This document shows, in pieces, positions 1-11,340 of a stretch of DNA of 64,000 nucleotides; within the stretch, counting starts at the first letter, position 1, and each line of letters begins with the position of its first letter. Origin of the DNA: Timema cristinae. Its lineage: Eukaryota; Arthropoda; Insecta; Phasmatodea; Timematidae. The notes under the pieces are model-generated. The model made no database searches and was not told the DNA's origin. It was given only the letters and a program-made list of their open reading frames with translations. The position numbers and the translations under genes were made by a program. Location: positions 24,855,725 through 24,919,724 of the forward strand of contig JBCFYV010011135.1 of the NCBI GenBank assembly GCA_039000515.1, written 5' to 3'.

Positions 1-236
1 AGTGGTCAGATTTCATGACTTCAGTCTCTGGTTCGATCCTCAGTCCTTCCACAAATTCAATGGGTCTTTATCGGTGTCAAACTATCCCTCGTGAGGAAAA
101 ATGAGGATCTACGGGAATAAATGAGTAATGGTTCTGGTCTAGAAAACTGAGATTAACCAGCCAGAAGGCTCATGACGCTGACCGCTATCCGCAGAGGTTG
201 GCACTACCTTCACCAAAAGATGACGGCTGCATGGAT
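1..236 (+). repeat. tRNA-like SINE fragment, cut by window edge
   Basis: The first ~50 bases contain a B-box-like GGTTCGATCCT, as in the T-arm of a tRNA, followed by an unrelated body ending near a poly-T stretch at ~250. The A-box side would lie just at or before position 1. It matches none of the better-defined SINE families in the window. It could also be another kind of repeat that happens to carry a T-arm-like motif. Confidence 0.35.
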
Positions 237-2420
237 TGTGTCATGACAACATGGAGTTTTTTTTTATTTTTAAATTATATATATTTTTTACTTTAAGTAT
301 CTATCTCTTTAAAAGAGGGAAGAGATTTCTTTCATTGATGATTCTTGGAGTTCTAGAAAAAAGATTTTCATTAAAAAAATAGTTATATGGGGTTAAGAAG
401 GGAATTGGCTTACGATCGGTATTTTTTTTTCCTTTTTTTTAAATAATAAAATTATTTCGGAAAAAAAATAATTTAAATGTGGTTTCAATAGATACGTTTA
501 TTTTAATTTTCTATACACAGCAATATCAACAATTAGTCTTATTGTTTCCGACCCACCCTGTATAAACTATCTATGCTGAGGATAGTGATTGACAACATTC
601 TGAGGTTTGTTTGACGTCCGGTAGAACTCACCTGAGTGACATTATCTTCAAAAAAGTGAAAAATTATAGTATGTCGTTTACTTTTTTATTTATCTAGTGA
701 ATATTTACATTCCAATTAAAGTGTTAATTTTTCAATTTGATAATCGTTTACGTACGTGTTTTGGCCCCACCTTAGTTATCGCTAAATTTGACTAGAAATT
801 ATTTTAAATAATCATTAATTAAAATCATGTTCAAATGTCACTACGCTTATGACAGACATTAAAGAGCTGCAGGTTGGCTATAAGCCGGGGAAAACTGGAA
901 CTAGCCGGGAATTCGAAATGGTCGGAAAAAAACGGGAATTAGTCGGGGATTTGGTAAATTAAAAAACAAACGGGAAAATATTATTTCATTCAAAATATAA
1001 AATATAATAATCATTAAATCAGTAAATTACAATGTGATTCAAATTGTGTTTTTTTTTCTATCTGTGTGTTATGTTTTCAAATTTTCTAATTCTTAGTAAA
1101 TTATGTTAATCTAAATTAAAAACATGTTTAGTATTTAAATTTTAAAATTTGTTATTATTCATAAGAAAAATCATTAAAAAAAGTGAGGCAAAGGGTGTAA
1201 CATACTTTTGAGTCGGGAATTTTAGAAAATAATCGGGGTAAATTAGGGAAAAATTGGGGATTTTCATTTATCAAGTTGAGTAAACACTATGTGTTGATAT
1301 AACTTTGTGAAGAAATTAGAATCCATGTTTCTACTGGTCAAAAACATGTTTTATTTTAAAAACTGCAAAAAAAAAAAACACTTCCCTTAACTCGCATTCA
1401 CTATAATCTAACCTTAAATTTGAAAAAGAAAATAGGAGAAATTGTGTATCTCTGGAGTGAAGAAAGTAGCTGGTGTTGAAGGGTAGGTTTTTGGGTAAGG
1501 CCAGAGGAACCTGTTTGTGACAGAATCATCCCCCCACCCCCCCACCCGATGCCACACAACCCCTACTCCTTCTCCAAGCAAAGACGTTGGAGGGAGGTGA
1601 CAGGCAACGCTGCGTGCGGGCAAGTTAAGAGACTACCACGTCCCGAGTCCCGGTAGCATTATGGTAACCATCCCCCCTCCTTTTCCACCCCTAGATCCAC
1701 CAGAGTAGAATCAACCCCTCCTACCCTTATTCTACCCCCCAAACCTACCCGAGTAGAATCAATTTATATACCTCATTCTCTCCCCTTTTATACATACAAT
1801 TCCCACCCACTTTCTCCTTACTGTGTCTACCTCATCCCCCTTAGTTAACCCACCCTCCCTATTTTTCAGCATCTAACCACGGGTAGTTCTTCCAACCCTT
1901 TCACATCTCCTTCCCCCACCCCTCTTTTTTCCAAAAAATTCCTTGAAGGCATTGAAAACTTGAACAATACATACGTCATTTCCTGTATCTAGATGATGGT
2001 GTTCGTTGTTCGTTTCGCATTCATGTTGGGTTTTTTTTTTTTTTGCTGAAAATTCTTGATGATGAGAAAAAGACGTGGGTTAGAAGGGAAAGGGGGTGGC
2101 TTTTGTAATAATAGAGAGAGAGCTGAATGTTACATCTAACAAAAGGCATGCTAAGAAAACATGTTATATCGACTCTTTTTTTTTTTTTTTTACATGCGTA
2201 CAAGAAACCTGACAAAAAAAAAAAATGAATCATTAAATGTGTATAGTAGAATTATTGTAAACATAACCATGTCCAATAGTTACGGAATTTTTGAAATTAT
2301 TTTAACGCACGGATACGTCAATTTATATGATCAAATGTGATACACTTTGTGATATATCTTATTATTACTATTATATTAACACTGCGTCTTATCACCCGTT
2401 ACAGCTGTACACATATGTAC
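237..2420. other. AT-rich non-coding DNA, no exon recognised
   Basis: Long A and T runs, a pyrimidine-rich tract at ~1640-1935 and short low-complexity stretches. No open frame has CUB-like, signal-peptide-like or other recognisable content. If the gene that starts at 7899 is complete upstream, this is either intron or 5' flank. Confidence 0.5.
1262..1430 (+). repeat. Dispersed repeat, family shared with 4270-4470 and 20985-21440
   Basis: A series of shared blocks occurs in the same order in all three places: a 'tgtgaagaaa' block, 'tttctactgg', a T-rich stretch, then 'aaaaactgcaaaaa' followed by a block like 'ttaactcgcattcactataa'. The third copy is split by a SINE. Class unknown. Confidence 0.4.
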
Positions 2421-2424
2421 TAAT

Positions 2425-3018
2425 TACGGTTGACCTTGGTGATCTTAAGTTAAGGTGCTCCCGGGATCAAACCCGGCCAAGGGAGATTGATTTTTTTTAT
2501 TTTTTTTTTAGCGTTAAAAATTCTTAGCACAACTTTCTTCGGAGGGGAATTAAAAGCCGTTGGTCTCATATCGATTATGGCGTGTAAGGTGACCTGGTGG
2601 TCTAGGGGTAAGGTGTCAGACTTCTATGCTGGCGGCCGGGGTTCGATCCTCGGTCCCGGCACAGATTTATCTGATTACCAAACCCTTCCTTCACCTCTGA
2701 CAAGACATCTTGTGAATGTGGGGAATGCCAGGCCTCCACCGTGGTTCGGATTCCACGTTAAACTGTAGGTCCTCCATTTCATCTCACAATCACCCTACCA
2801 TTACACATTAGCGTAAGTGCGTATAACCCGAACGGGTAGTAAGACGCGGTGCTAAATAATAATAATAATAATAATAATGATTATGGCGTGTAAAAGAACC
2901 CTGTAAGGTGTGTGAAAATACCTTTCCTGGTGAAATTGGTAGGCTCTTTCGCTCTCGATCAAAGTAATTCTCGTGTGTCGATAATCGTTTCAGTGCACGT
3001 TAAATAGCTCAAATAAAA
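2425..3018 (+). repeat. SINE-4 copy split by a SINE-1 insertion
   Basis: Degenerate tRNA-like head at ~2425-2490 (GACCTTGGTG... with a T-arm-like 'gggatcaaacccgg'), then a body that reads on either side of the inserted SINE-1. The body matches the better copy at 11040-11340, including the blocks 'cttcggagggg', 'gaaaatacctttcctgg' and the terminal 'cacgttaaatagctc'. Removing 2588-2893 restores continuity. Confidence 0.7.
2588..2878 (+). repeat. SINE-1, full length, with 15-bp target-site duplication
   Basis: Reference copy of the family. The tRNA-like head begins GGTGACCTGGTGGTCTAGGG (A box TGGTCTAGGGG), with B box GGGGTTCGATCC ~40 bp on. A ~150 bp body follows, then the shared tail containing the CCCGAACGGG hairpin, and a short (TAA)n. 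GATTATGGCGTGTAA is present at 2573-2587 and again at 2879-2893, as expected for LINE-driven retrotransposition. It is not a functional tRNA gene, because the head does not fold into a complete cloverleaf. Confidence 0.9.
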
Positions 3019-3344
3019 ATATAAAAAATAATACTAAAAACGTTAATGTACTGAGAATGGGATTGTTGAATTTAAATGAAGTGTACCCGCATTTGTATTG
3101 GAAGAGTAAGTGGAAACCCACCCACGTGTGTACTCAACCGTGATTTTAACCCTAATCCTTGGCACTACACACCCCGACATATTGGGGCACGTTAACAGAA
3201 CATACCACAATTACTAGTAAACAACCCACCAGCTCACCTAGAAATGCGAATATTTGCTGAGGGTGATCATTAACGATCCTACATCTCAGAAAGAGCTTGT
3301 CATTATTACGTAAGCAGTGCTGCTCGCCTAGCTCCTATATAACC

Positions 3345-3510
3345 TGTTGTACACGCATGCTTGCACAGTTTGCTCTCCCGACGCTGCACGCCAAAACTTT
3401 GAACACAATTTAATGATATTATCATCCGGATATAAGTGTATTAGGATTTTTTACTACTTTTGGTCCAAACAAGTTATATGTCAGTTTGGGATATGATATT
3501 CCAAATATCC
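3345..3510 (+). repeat. Dispersed repeat, inverted relative to copy at 47660-47850
   Basis: Shares 'cacgcatgcttg', 'tttgctctcccg' and 'aactttgaacacaattta' in order with the minus-strand copy, then a looser match to 'cagtttggg..atgatattcca'. In the other copy this end reaches 'ccaaacaccctgta', a terminus style common in DNA transposons. Class undetermined. Confidence 0.45.
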
Positions 3511-4197
3511 AGGATATTCTAGGAATCTACTACAACGTGTGTTACTAGAGTCAAGACATATCTTCTTCCCCATATGCAATAATTAAACAAAAAAATTCTA
3601 AAAAAAAAAATAAGCTCACATTAGGGTTATCGGAAGCTTTAAAACTTCACTTTACTAAAAAACAAAATATAAACTTTGACTTCGTTTCGAAACAAATTCT
3701 GGCTTCGAAGCTTCGCCAGTAAAAATATTGATATCTAAAATACTCCATTCATGATTAATTATTGCCGTTCTGAGCTGTTTTATACATTACAAATTAATAT
3801 TCATATGGAAAAAATCTGAAGAATTTGAATTGCATGTTGTGATTAACTTGATTTGACAGAATAACAAAAAATATTACAATGATGCAATATAACATTTTAC
3901 AAGTAATTTTAGTGCATTAAGTTTTATAAATAACCACAATATATTTTTTTAAATCATAAAACAACTAAAAGAAAATATTAGAACGTCAATTCGGCATCGA
4001 GAATATTTCATATATTTGATTTGAGTTCGCTTCGAATTGAAAAAGTGAATCTTTTATACCCCTAACTCATACCTTTTGGAGTGGTAGTGTATGTAACTCG
4101 AGTTAGGAATAATATGTATACAATTTTTATATCAAATCATTCTTTTTTTTTTTTCAATACAAACATAAGTTTAATTTTATTCACATGTTGATAACTA

Positions 4198-4310
4198 CAG
4201 TTGTTGAATATCTGGCAACTTTGTACAATAATTTATTGACCACTTTTCCCCTTCTTTTAAAAGGTTTGTCATCTAATTCCGCTATATTCATTACAGATAT
4301 TCAACAACTG
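4198..4310. repeat. Perfect 16-bp inverted repeat with 81-bp loop
   Basis: CAGTTGTTGAATATCT at 4198-4213 is the exact reverse complement of 4295-4310. The right arm lies inside a copy of the dispersed repeat also seen at 1262 and 20985. It may be the internal foldback of a small element. No target-site duplication was recognised. Confidence 0.6.
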
Positions 4311-4814
4311 CTGATATCACCGTGTGAAGAAAATTAAACTCTTTGTTTCTACCGGAGAAATATTATATTTATTTATTTTAGGAAAACAAAATGATTGCTA
4401 TAAAAACTGAAAAAAAAAACTGTTTTTCAACTGGCATCCCCTTGCATTTACACCTTAAACCCCCATGAGAGACACGATTTGTTAGCTCATGGGATTAAAT
4501 TGTAGTTTGTGTGTCCCACCCAAAGACCGCGTGACCACTGATTATGTTTAATGATCAACCTGCAACACATGGTTACTACCCGGAACACCAGGTCATTATC
4601 CATCCGACCAACCTGCCATTCATTCTCGGTGTGTTAAATAAAAGCCAGTAATTTAGTACATTACAAAGCACAAAAGGCTGCTACCAAACCCAACTCGACA
4701 CAATACAGCAAGATAGACTTGTAATTATATGTCAGGAACACATGCTATAATGTATTAAATAGCAAAGTTATTATTTTTGTTAATTACGGTTATAGCCTAA
4801 TCTATTTATAATGT

Positions 4815-4905
4815 TCTTTAAATTTAAAATTGACACCTGTACACGGGAATCTAACCAGGGATCTATGACTTAGTACCCCACTAAGCTATACAGAAAGCAT
4901 CCTAT
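4815..4905 (-). repeat. SINE-5 arm (tRNA-like, degenerate)
   Basis: Antisense T-arm-like 'gggaatctaacc' then 'cactaagctatac' (antisense A box), followed by 'ttcatcactcatatgatat'. The order matches the left arm of the foldback at 37885-38430. Confidence 0.45.
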
Positions 4906-5043
4906 GTCCGGGGTTATTCATCACTCATATGATATAGTCCAGTGGTATTCAACCTATTTGGTTCGCGTACCCGTAAATATGAATTCTTTTTTCAGTTTTT
5001 CACCACCAAATTTTTTTTGTGCATAATGCCAGTTATATATTCT

Positions 5044-5531
5044 ACTAGATAGCTGTTGCCCGCGGCTTTCTCGCGTGGAAGTTGATTATATACAAATACG
5101 AAAATATACATATGTATTTACAGATTAATTTAAAATATTACGTTACGTTGATGACCATAACTTGAACTAAGATCAAAAATAATGCAAGTCTGATACAAAC
5201 TTTCACCCCCCTTTTTCATCCCTTATTAAATAAAATTTCCAAAATTCCTGAAACACGTTATTTGTTTTACGTCAATAACGAAATACAAAATTTTGTTTAT
5301 GTAACTTTCAAAATGACGGACTTTCATACATATTATCATACATATTATCATCCCCTATTTTGACCCCTTTTGGCGTGGAATTTTCTAAAATCCTTTCTTA
5401 GTGGGTGCCTACATAAAAAAATTTAATATACAGTCCGAATTTCATGCTTGTAGCCTTGATAGTTTGCGCTCGGTGATGATGAATCAGTCAGTCAGTCAGT
5501 CAGTCAGGACATGTTATTTTATAAGTATAGA
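5044..5531 (+). mobile_element. ~480-bp Helitron-like element, copy 1
   Basis: Begins ACTAGATAGCTGTTGCCCGC and ends with a TCAG microsatellite plus GGACATGTTATTTTATAAG and TATAGA. Read on the other strand it therefore starts TC and ends CTAGT, with a short GC stem about 12 bases before that end, as in Helitrons. It has no coding capacity. Three more copies occur, at 15115, 30947 and 50041. Assignment to Helitrons rests only on the termini. Confidence 0.55.
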
Positions 5532-5534
5532 TAG

Positions 5535-5740
5535 TTTGAACTTATCTCAGTCTGTAGCTTGTCTGTCTATTGAGCTAAGAACCCATATTCTATTCCTGGC
5601 ACGGATTAAAATTCTATGTGGATTTATCCTTTCACAGTGATGAATTAGAGGATGTTGTTTCTGTTATAGATTTAAGTTAGATTATAAATCATATGCTGAT
5701 ATAATCATTTGGTTCAGAAAGTTAACGTAAAATACCTCTA
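5535..5740 (+). repeat. SINE-6 degenerate copy
   Basis: The body blocks 'gttatagatttaagttagattataa', broken here by differences, and 'tgctgatataatca', then 'cagaaagttaacgtaaaatacctc', match the better copy at 45290-45535 in order. The tRNA-like head is eroded. Confidence 0.4.
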
Positions 5741-5831
5741 ATAAGTGGAAAAAAATTAGTACATAAATACATTGTACATACATAAATAACCACACTGTAT
5801 AGGCATTAGCTATGTATATATCTCAATAAAC

Positions 5832-6245
5832 TTCGGACTTAATCCATCCTCACTAAGTTTCTCCGCACTTCACTCCCTTCCTTCAACAACATCCATACCC
5901 GAGTCATACATGCTCTTTTATTCTTAAAACTCTTAATGTTTCTCTTTTTCACACATTCGCCTACAACATTTAGCCACGTCTTACATGGCCTACCCCTTCC
6001 TTTTGATCCATACTCTCTACCTTCATATATTTGCTTTGTCAATCAATCCACATCATCCTCTCAACATGTCCAAAACCCACGTAAGACACTTCTTTCACAT
6101 TGACTTATTGTATTCCCTTTCAAACCACACTCCTTCAACACCCATTCATAACTGACTCTGCCCATACGAGTTTTTCCACAAACATTTCTTAGATATTTCA
6201 TTCCAATAACATACATGTTATATGAGCTACATCTAAAATAAATGT
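5832..6245 (-). pseudogene. LINE reverse-transcriptase ORF, C-terminal fragment
   Basis: Read on the minus strand, the sequence encodes pieces such as GMKYLRNVCGKTRMGRVSYE, then a frameshifted 'RSVLRGFW', then EGREYGSKGRGRPCKTWLNV. These match the pattern found after the reverse-transcriptase core of many insect non-LTR retrotransposons (EMKYLRR..G.TR.DR.RN, then LRWFGH..RM, then GRGRPRKTW). An in-frame stop and a shift lie between the blocks, so it is dead. The 3' end is related to 24172-24480 (+) and 48594-48640 (+). Confidence 0.75.
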
Positions 6246-6249
6246 TTAT

Positions 6250-7435
6250 CCCAGATCATATGTCTTTACATCTGTGTCTTTTGTGGCTAACACTAAATCT
6301 GGTCCTAATTATTCTGTGTTTATCATTAAATAATATATATTGATTACATGTTACGTACCCCGTGGATATTTTCACTTACCCACTGTTGGATACCACTGCT
6401 AGAGATAGTTCTTAATTTCTTGACCCTTAAGAGACAGGTTAAAAAAATTCTAATCCCTACCATATCACACAGAATATATTTGGTCAATCTATACTAATGA
6501 TATAAAAAGGAAATATTTGATTTTTTTTTTGTTTTTTTGTTTGAAATTGATAAACTCAAAAACCATTGGACCTATTTTAAAAATTCTTTCACCAATATAA
6601 AGCTACATTATCAGCGAGTAACATAGGCTATATTTTATTTTGAAAATTTAACTTATCCCTCATAAAAATGCTAAAAATGTCGATGTATATTATATAGTCG
6701 TTTGATAAAAAAAAAAAGGGTTGAAGGGAAAGTGGGGTTGGTGAAGGGAGGGGGGTTAGGGGTGAGAGAAGAGGAATGAGATGAAAATAGGAGGGAGAAT
6801 AAAAAGAGGGAGGGGGCTATACAGTGATGGTAGGACTGTATTTTAAAAAAATGTAAAAAAAAAATTGTTTTTATATTGACATGATGGATAATTTGAAGCT
6901 TTGTTTTACAGGATTCTTTACAATATTTTTTTACGGGGAAGGGGGCTAGTATTGAATAATTGTGCTGCTTCTCATATAGAGGAAGTATTGTAAAAAAATA
7001 AATTAAGGACTGGATCCTAATGTTCGTCCTATACTAACAAAACAGCTAGTCCCTTTTCCTGTTAGTCTTGTAGAACTGGTGCTATAGACAAAGTTGTTTG
7101 AAATATTTTGACCAAATTTAATAGTCAGATATAATATGGCCGTATCTCATAAATAAAACATGGTTTTAATAATAAACCGAAAATTAAGAGTAGCTTGCTG
7201 ATATTTGCTATTTTAAAAATATTTAACACTCGAAAATAATGCCTATACTGAATGGAAAAAGTTTAAATCTTAGGAAGTAATATTTGTGCTGAATTGTATT
7301 TTTTATGGGGAAAAAATAGTTTAAGGTTAGTTTACCAACAAACTATTTTGTCTAGATTTTGTTACAAACAATAAAAAGACGTTGATAAAGTTTGTCCAAT
7401 CGTATAATATTATTTATATATTTATACACTAAAAA
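6250..7435. other. AT-rich non-coding DNA with G-rich tract at 6720-6830
   Basis: No exon or known repeat recognised apart from the purine-rich tract, which contains closely spaced G runs (GTGGGGTTGG then GGGAGGGGGGTTAGGGG). Otherwise poly-A and poly-T runs. Confidence 0.45.
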
Positions 7436-7438
7436 AAT

Positions 7439-7672
7439 CTGCTTCGGTGGACGCACAGTGTAAAGCGCTATTCTCGCAACAGCTTAGACTACGGTTGACG
7501 GGGAGAAAGAGGTTCGGATCTCTGTTGGATGTACTGAGGTGTTCACTCTAATGGTTTTACATTCTCCCTCCACACACATGTGGGCACACTTTCTATAAAT
7601 TTAACATTCCTCATCTCTAAAACCATTGGCGTAATTAGTACATAAGCATATAACCAGAATGCGTAACTTTAT
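7439..7672 (+). repeat. SINE-3 copy
   Basis: tRNA-like head CTTCGGTGGACGCACAGTG with B box GAGGTTCGGATCTC, body 'ggttttac..ctccctccacacacatgtggg', and tail 'gcatataaccagaatgcgtaac' in which the hairpin is decayed. Ends in an A-rich stretch. Confidence 0.7.
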
Positions 7673-7898
7673 AAAAAAACAAAATTTAGAAAACTCAAAT
7701 AATGTAGTTAGAAGTTTTTATTTTAAAAGGATAAAGGTTTGTTCTGTAATTTATTTTATAAATATTGTAGACTTCTGTTACTAAAAAAGTTGTTTCTCTG
7801 TTATATAAGTTTATAAAAATTCTTAGAAACATAACTCGCATATCTAGAAATATATAATCTTTGTTTGTGTGTAATGTTATATTTTTATCTTCTTACAG
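7673..7898 (+). other. Intron end before exon A
   Basis: AT-rich sequence ending in a polypyrimidine run and acceptor 'atcttcttacag' directly before 7899. Confidence 0.7.
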
Positions 7899-8035
7899 CT
7901 TGCAACCGGACATATTTCGGGGACGTTGGTCGGACGTATGACCTTGAAATACGGAGACCAAGGGAAGATCGGCTACCATTCCTATGTCACCTTAACTTCA
8001 CCGCTGGTGGGAAGGATTTGGGGGACCTCATTCAG
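7899..8035 (+). CDS. Exon A of CUB/LDLa transmembrane protein: start of first CUB domain
   Basis: 137 nt with 45 full codons, after two bases (CT) that complete a codon begun in an upstream exon. It encodes CNRTYFGDVGRTYDLEIRRP, then LPFLCHLNFTAGG and GDLIQ. The paired cysteines (CNRT...LCHLNF) and Tyr-rich strand are the N-terminal half of a CUB domain, an extracellular beta-sandwich that binds protein partners. NRT and NFT are N-glycosylation sites. Acceptor ttcttacag and donor CAG|gtaggc are both good; the downstream intron is phase 0. The upstream exon with the signal peptide was not recognised and may lie outside the window. The exon is intact. The next exon continues the same fold without a gap, which supports the join across a 17.7 kb intron. 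Confidence 0.85.
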
Positions 8036-8294
8036 GTAGGCGTACAACAGTGGGGGTTGGGGGGTTACAAATTTACTGAGGGAGGACCAATAAATGGAAG
8101 TTACTGAACGTTCACATATTATTACGTAAGCACATTTGTTGCCATTTTGAACCCCCTTTTTTTGTAAACAAAAATAAGAAAATGTCTGACTCCTCCCCCC
8201 CTCCCCCTCTTGCTTACGTTATATTTTTCATTTTTTTTAAAAATGTGTTCAAAGGAATAACTAACTTTATTTTTATGCAATTTAAAAAAATTGA

Positions 8295-8692
8295 TAATTA
8301 TTAGAGCCCCGTAAAAATTGTTTTATTTTTAGTTAAGTTTCGTTTTTTAAATCTCACTTCTCGGTGTTATTTCGTGGTTATTTAAAATTATACGTTATCT
8401 GAGTTGTTTAAGTATTATTTACATATTGAGACACAAAATTAAAATTTACTATTGAAACCTTATATATTTTCTTAAAAATTCTTTGTCAAGTTTGTCTACA
8501 TATTTCACAATTTTGTAGCCTAAAGTTAGCTTACACTACAACAAAATACTAATCAAATTTCTGCTTAATTTCTTCTTAATTTCGTGTTTATTTAGAGATA
8601 TTTTTTTTGTAAAGGTGGTATTATTTCGTTTTATAGGAGGATTTCGTTTAACACGACAATTTCGTTTTATTTCGATTTTCAAAAACATTGTA
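8295..8692 (+). repeat. ~400-bp dispersed repeat, inverted partner of 17215-17640
   Basis: Starts 'attagagccccgtaaaaatt' and ends 'ttcaaaaacattgtaaat'. Blocks such as 'ttctttgtcaagtttgt', 'atttcacaatttt', 'agttagcttaca' and 'aatttcgtgtttattta' occur in the same order on the minus strand at 17215-17640. No terminal inverted repeat or ORF seen; class unknown. Confidence 0.7.
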
Positions 8693-8703
8693 AATCATAT
8701 CTA

Positions 8704-8988
<285 letters not shown>

Positions 8989-9599
8989 TGTGGAGTTGAT
9001 ATCTTACAGAGTACTACGTACCTTACGGATACGGAGTCTGTAGACTGGGCTTTATCGATTGAGCTAAAACTAACTATCCAAGGTTTATATACGTCCCCCT
9101 CCACCCACCGAGGAATTTTTGAAATTAATTCTCTCACCATAAAATTAAGGGTAGTTCACGTATGGTCGAAAAGAGAGAGAGAGAGAGAGAGAAAAAAAGG
9201 GCGATTTTCTCAACCAAAATCGTTCTATAGATAAACTGTTCTTAAAATTACAAACAAAATGCAGCGTCTCATTTTCCCATGAAACTGACTTTGATGGGAC
9301 TTTACATAAGCTCTAATTTTTTATAATAATATCTCCACCCGTCTTTTGAGAAACGAAATAACTTATTAAATTTCATCAATTTCTTAAATGAGAAGTTAAA
9401 ATACTTTTAATTAAAAAATAATTTTATAAAATAAATAGTTTCAGATCTATAAACAGATATATATTTTTTTATGGAGGTGTGAGGAATGGGGGAGTTTTTT
9501 TGTGATGCTCTATTTTTTTTAGCATTGTGTTTTTTTTTGCAACAATGACTATTATTAATTAGTTTCACATATCTTATAATTTTTAAGTAAATATGTCAG

Positions 9600-10262
9600 A
9601 GGACCCAGGGTAAGGGTGATAAAGGGAATGTGTAGAAGAGAGAAGTGGGCTGGCGTGGAGGAAGAAAGGTGGAGGGAGGAGAGAGGTAAATAGAAAGGGA
9701 GGAGAGAAGTGGAGGAAGAAAGGTGGTGGTAGGACAGAGGTAAATAGAAAGGGAGGAAGAAAGGTGGTGGAAGGACATAGGTAAATAGAAAGGGAGGAGA
9801 GAAGTGGAGGAAGAAAGGTGGTGGTAGGACAGAGGTAAATAGAAAGGGAGGAAGAAAGGTGGTGGAAGGACATAGGTAAATAGAAAGGGAGGAGAGAAGT
9901 GGAGGAAGAAAGGTGGTGGGAGGACAGAGGTAAATAGAAAGGGAGGAGAGAAGTGGAGGAAGAAAGGTGGTGGGAGGACAGAGGTAAATAGAAAGGGAGG
10001 AGAGAAGTGGAGGAAGAAAGGTGGTGGGAGGACAGAGGTAAATAGAAAGGGAAGAGAGAAGTGGAGGAAGAAAGGTGGTGGGAGGACATAGGTAAATAGA
10101 AAGGGAGGAGAGAAGTGGAGGAAGAAAGGTGGTGGGAGGACAGAGGTAAATAGAAAGGGAGGAGAGAAGTGGAGGAAGAAAGGTGGTGGGAGGACAGAGG
10201 TAAATAGAAAGGGAAGAGAGAAGTGGAGGAAGAAAGGTGGTGGGAGGAGAGAGGTAAATAGA
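9600..10262 (-). repeat. Purine-rich minisatellite, mainly 54-bp unit
   Basis: Units begin GAGGTAAATAGAAAGGGAGG and include a run like 'gaggaagaaaggtggtggga'. Shorter ~43-bp variants, lacking the 'agagaagtg' part, mark the left side. 54 is a multiple of 3, so the array stays open in frame on the minus strand, giving long Ser/His/Pro/Leu-rich open frames. These are a by-product of the period and not evidence of a protein. Confidence 0.9.
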
Positions 10263-10377
10263 GAGGATTATGTTCGAGACAGACCCTTCCGGTGGCGGGA
10301 GATTGTGTAATATTGCGATGCTATACAGTATTCATACGTCAAATCATATTAGCTGCAGCTGTTCCTTTTGATAGATC

Positions 10378-10653
10378 TATTATTATTATTAGCACCGCGT
10401 CTTACTACCCATTCGGGTTATACGCACTTACGCTAATGTGTAATGGTAGGGTGATTGTGAGATGAAATGGAGGACCTACAGTTTAATGTGGAATCCGAAC
10501 CACGGTGGTGGCCTGGCATTCCCCACATTCACAAGATAACTTGTCAGAGGTGAAGGAAGGGTTTGGTAATCAGATCTGTGCCGGTACCGAGGATTGAACC
10601 CCGGACCACCCACACAGAAGTCTGACACCTTACCCCTAGACCACCAGGTCACC
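10378..10653 (-). repeat. SINE-1 copy, full length
   Basis: Reads from (TTA)n through GCACCGCGTCTTACTACCCA to 'gaccaccaggtcacc', the complement of the GGTGACCTGG start. Head and tail both present. Confidence 0.88.
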
Positions 10654-11039
10654 AATTGTTGTGTAGTTAACATTGTTAATAATTGTTCAGCCGGGTTATC
10701 GTCTGCTTGTGTCTAGCTCTAGAAAATGTCCTTTCTTAGAATTTTGTTTCCAACTTTCTCATTGGTTGGCGTGGTCATGTGATTTCGGATACGGACTGTG
10801 TAGACAGGATTAAGATTTCTAAGGATTTAAGGACAAGAAGGATGCGAAGCTTACGGACTTTGTATATGAAGCTTAAAATTCTTACAACATCACAATACTT
10901 CCTCATTCTTTGAGGTCTCGATGGTGTAAAAAAACAGTTATAACCTAATATATTTGACTATAAGCAACGGTTTCTTTTTATTTCTCTCATGAATATTTTA
11001 TCTAGGTGAGTAAAAATGATGCGATTTATTTCCTTTTCG

Positions 11040-11340
11040 ACCTCGGTGGTACTGGGGAAAAGTGTTCGCCTAAGGATCAGATCGACGTTCGTGGGTTCAA
11101 ACCCACTCGAGGTCAACGGATTTTTATTGAGCGATAAAATTCTGTAGCATAACTTCCTTCGGATGGGGAAGTAAAGCCTTCGGTCCCATGTCGATTGTGG
11201 TTTGTAAAATAACTCTGGATGGGATTTGAAAATACCTCTAAAGGCAAAATTAGTTGGCCCTTTCTCTCTCGCTCATAGAAATTCTCGTGTGATGGTATAA
11301 TCAGTCTGTTCAGAAAGTACACGTTAAATTATTCAACTAC
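11040..11340 (+). repeat. SINE-4 copy with well-preserved tRNA-like head
   Basis: The head starts GACCTCGGTGGTACTGGGGA and closes with CGAGGTC, giving a perfect 7-bp acceptor-stem pairing (GACCTCG/CGAGGTC). The T-arm GTGGGTTCAAACCCAC is also perfect. It is the most tRNA-like sequence in the window, but the D and anticodon arms do not fold cleanly and a SINE body with the terminal 'cacgttaaatt' follows, so it is called a SINE, not a tRNA gene. Confidence 0.75.

Noticed and set aside
3330..3420. Promoter and first exon (CTATATAA box, CpG-richer stretch)
   Set aside because: The segment is part of a dispersed repeat also present at 47655-47855, and no start codon with a signal peptide follows.
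9583..10089. 168-codon minus-strand frame
   Set aside because: It follows the period of the 54-bp minisatellite; low-complexity Ser/His/Pro/Leu.
11040..11115. Functional tRNA gene
   Set aside because: Acceptor and T stems pair perfectly, but no clean D or anticodon arm was found and it heads a SINE body seen twice more in the window.
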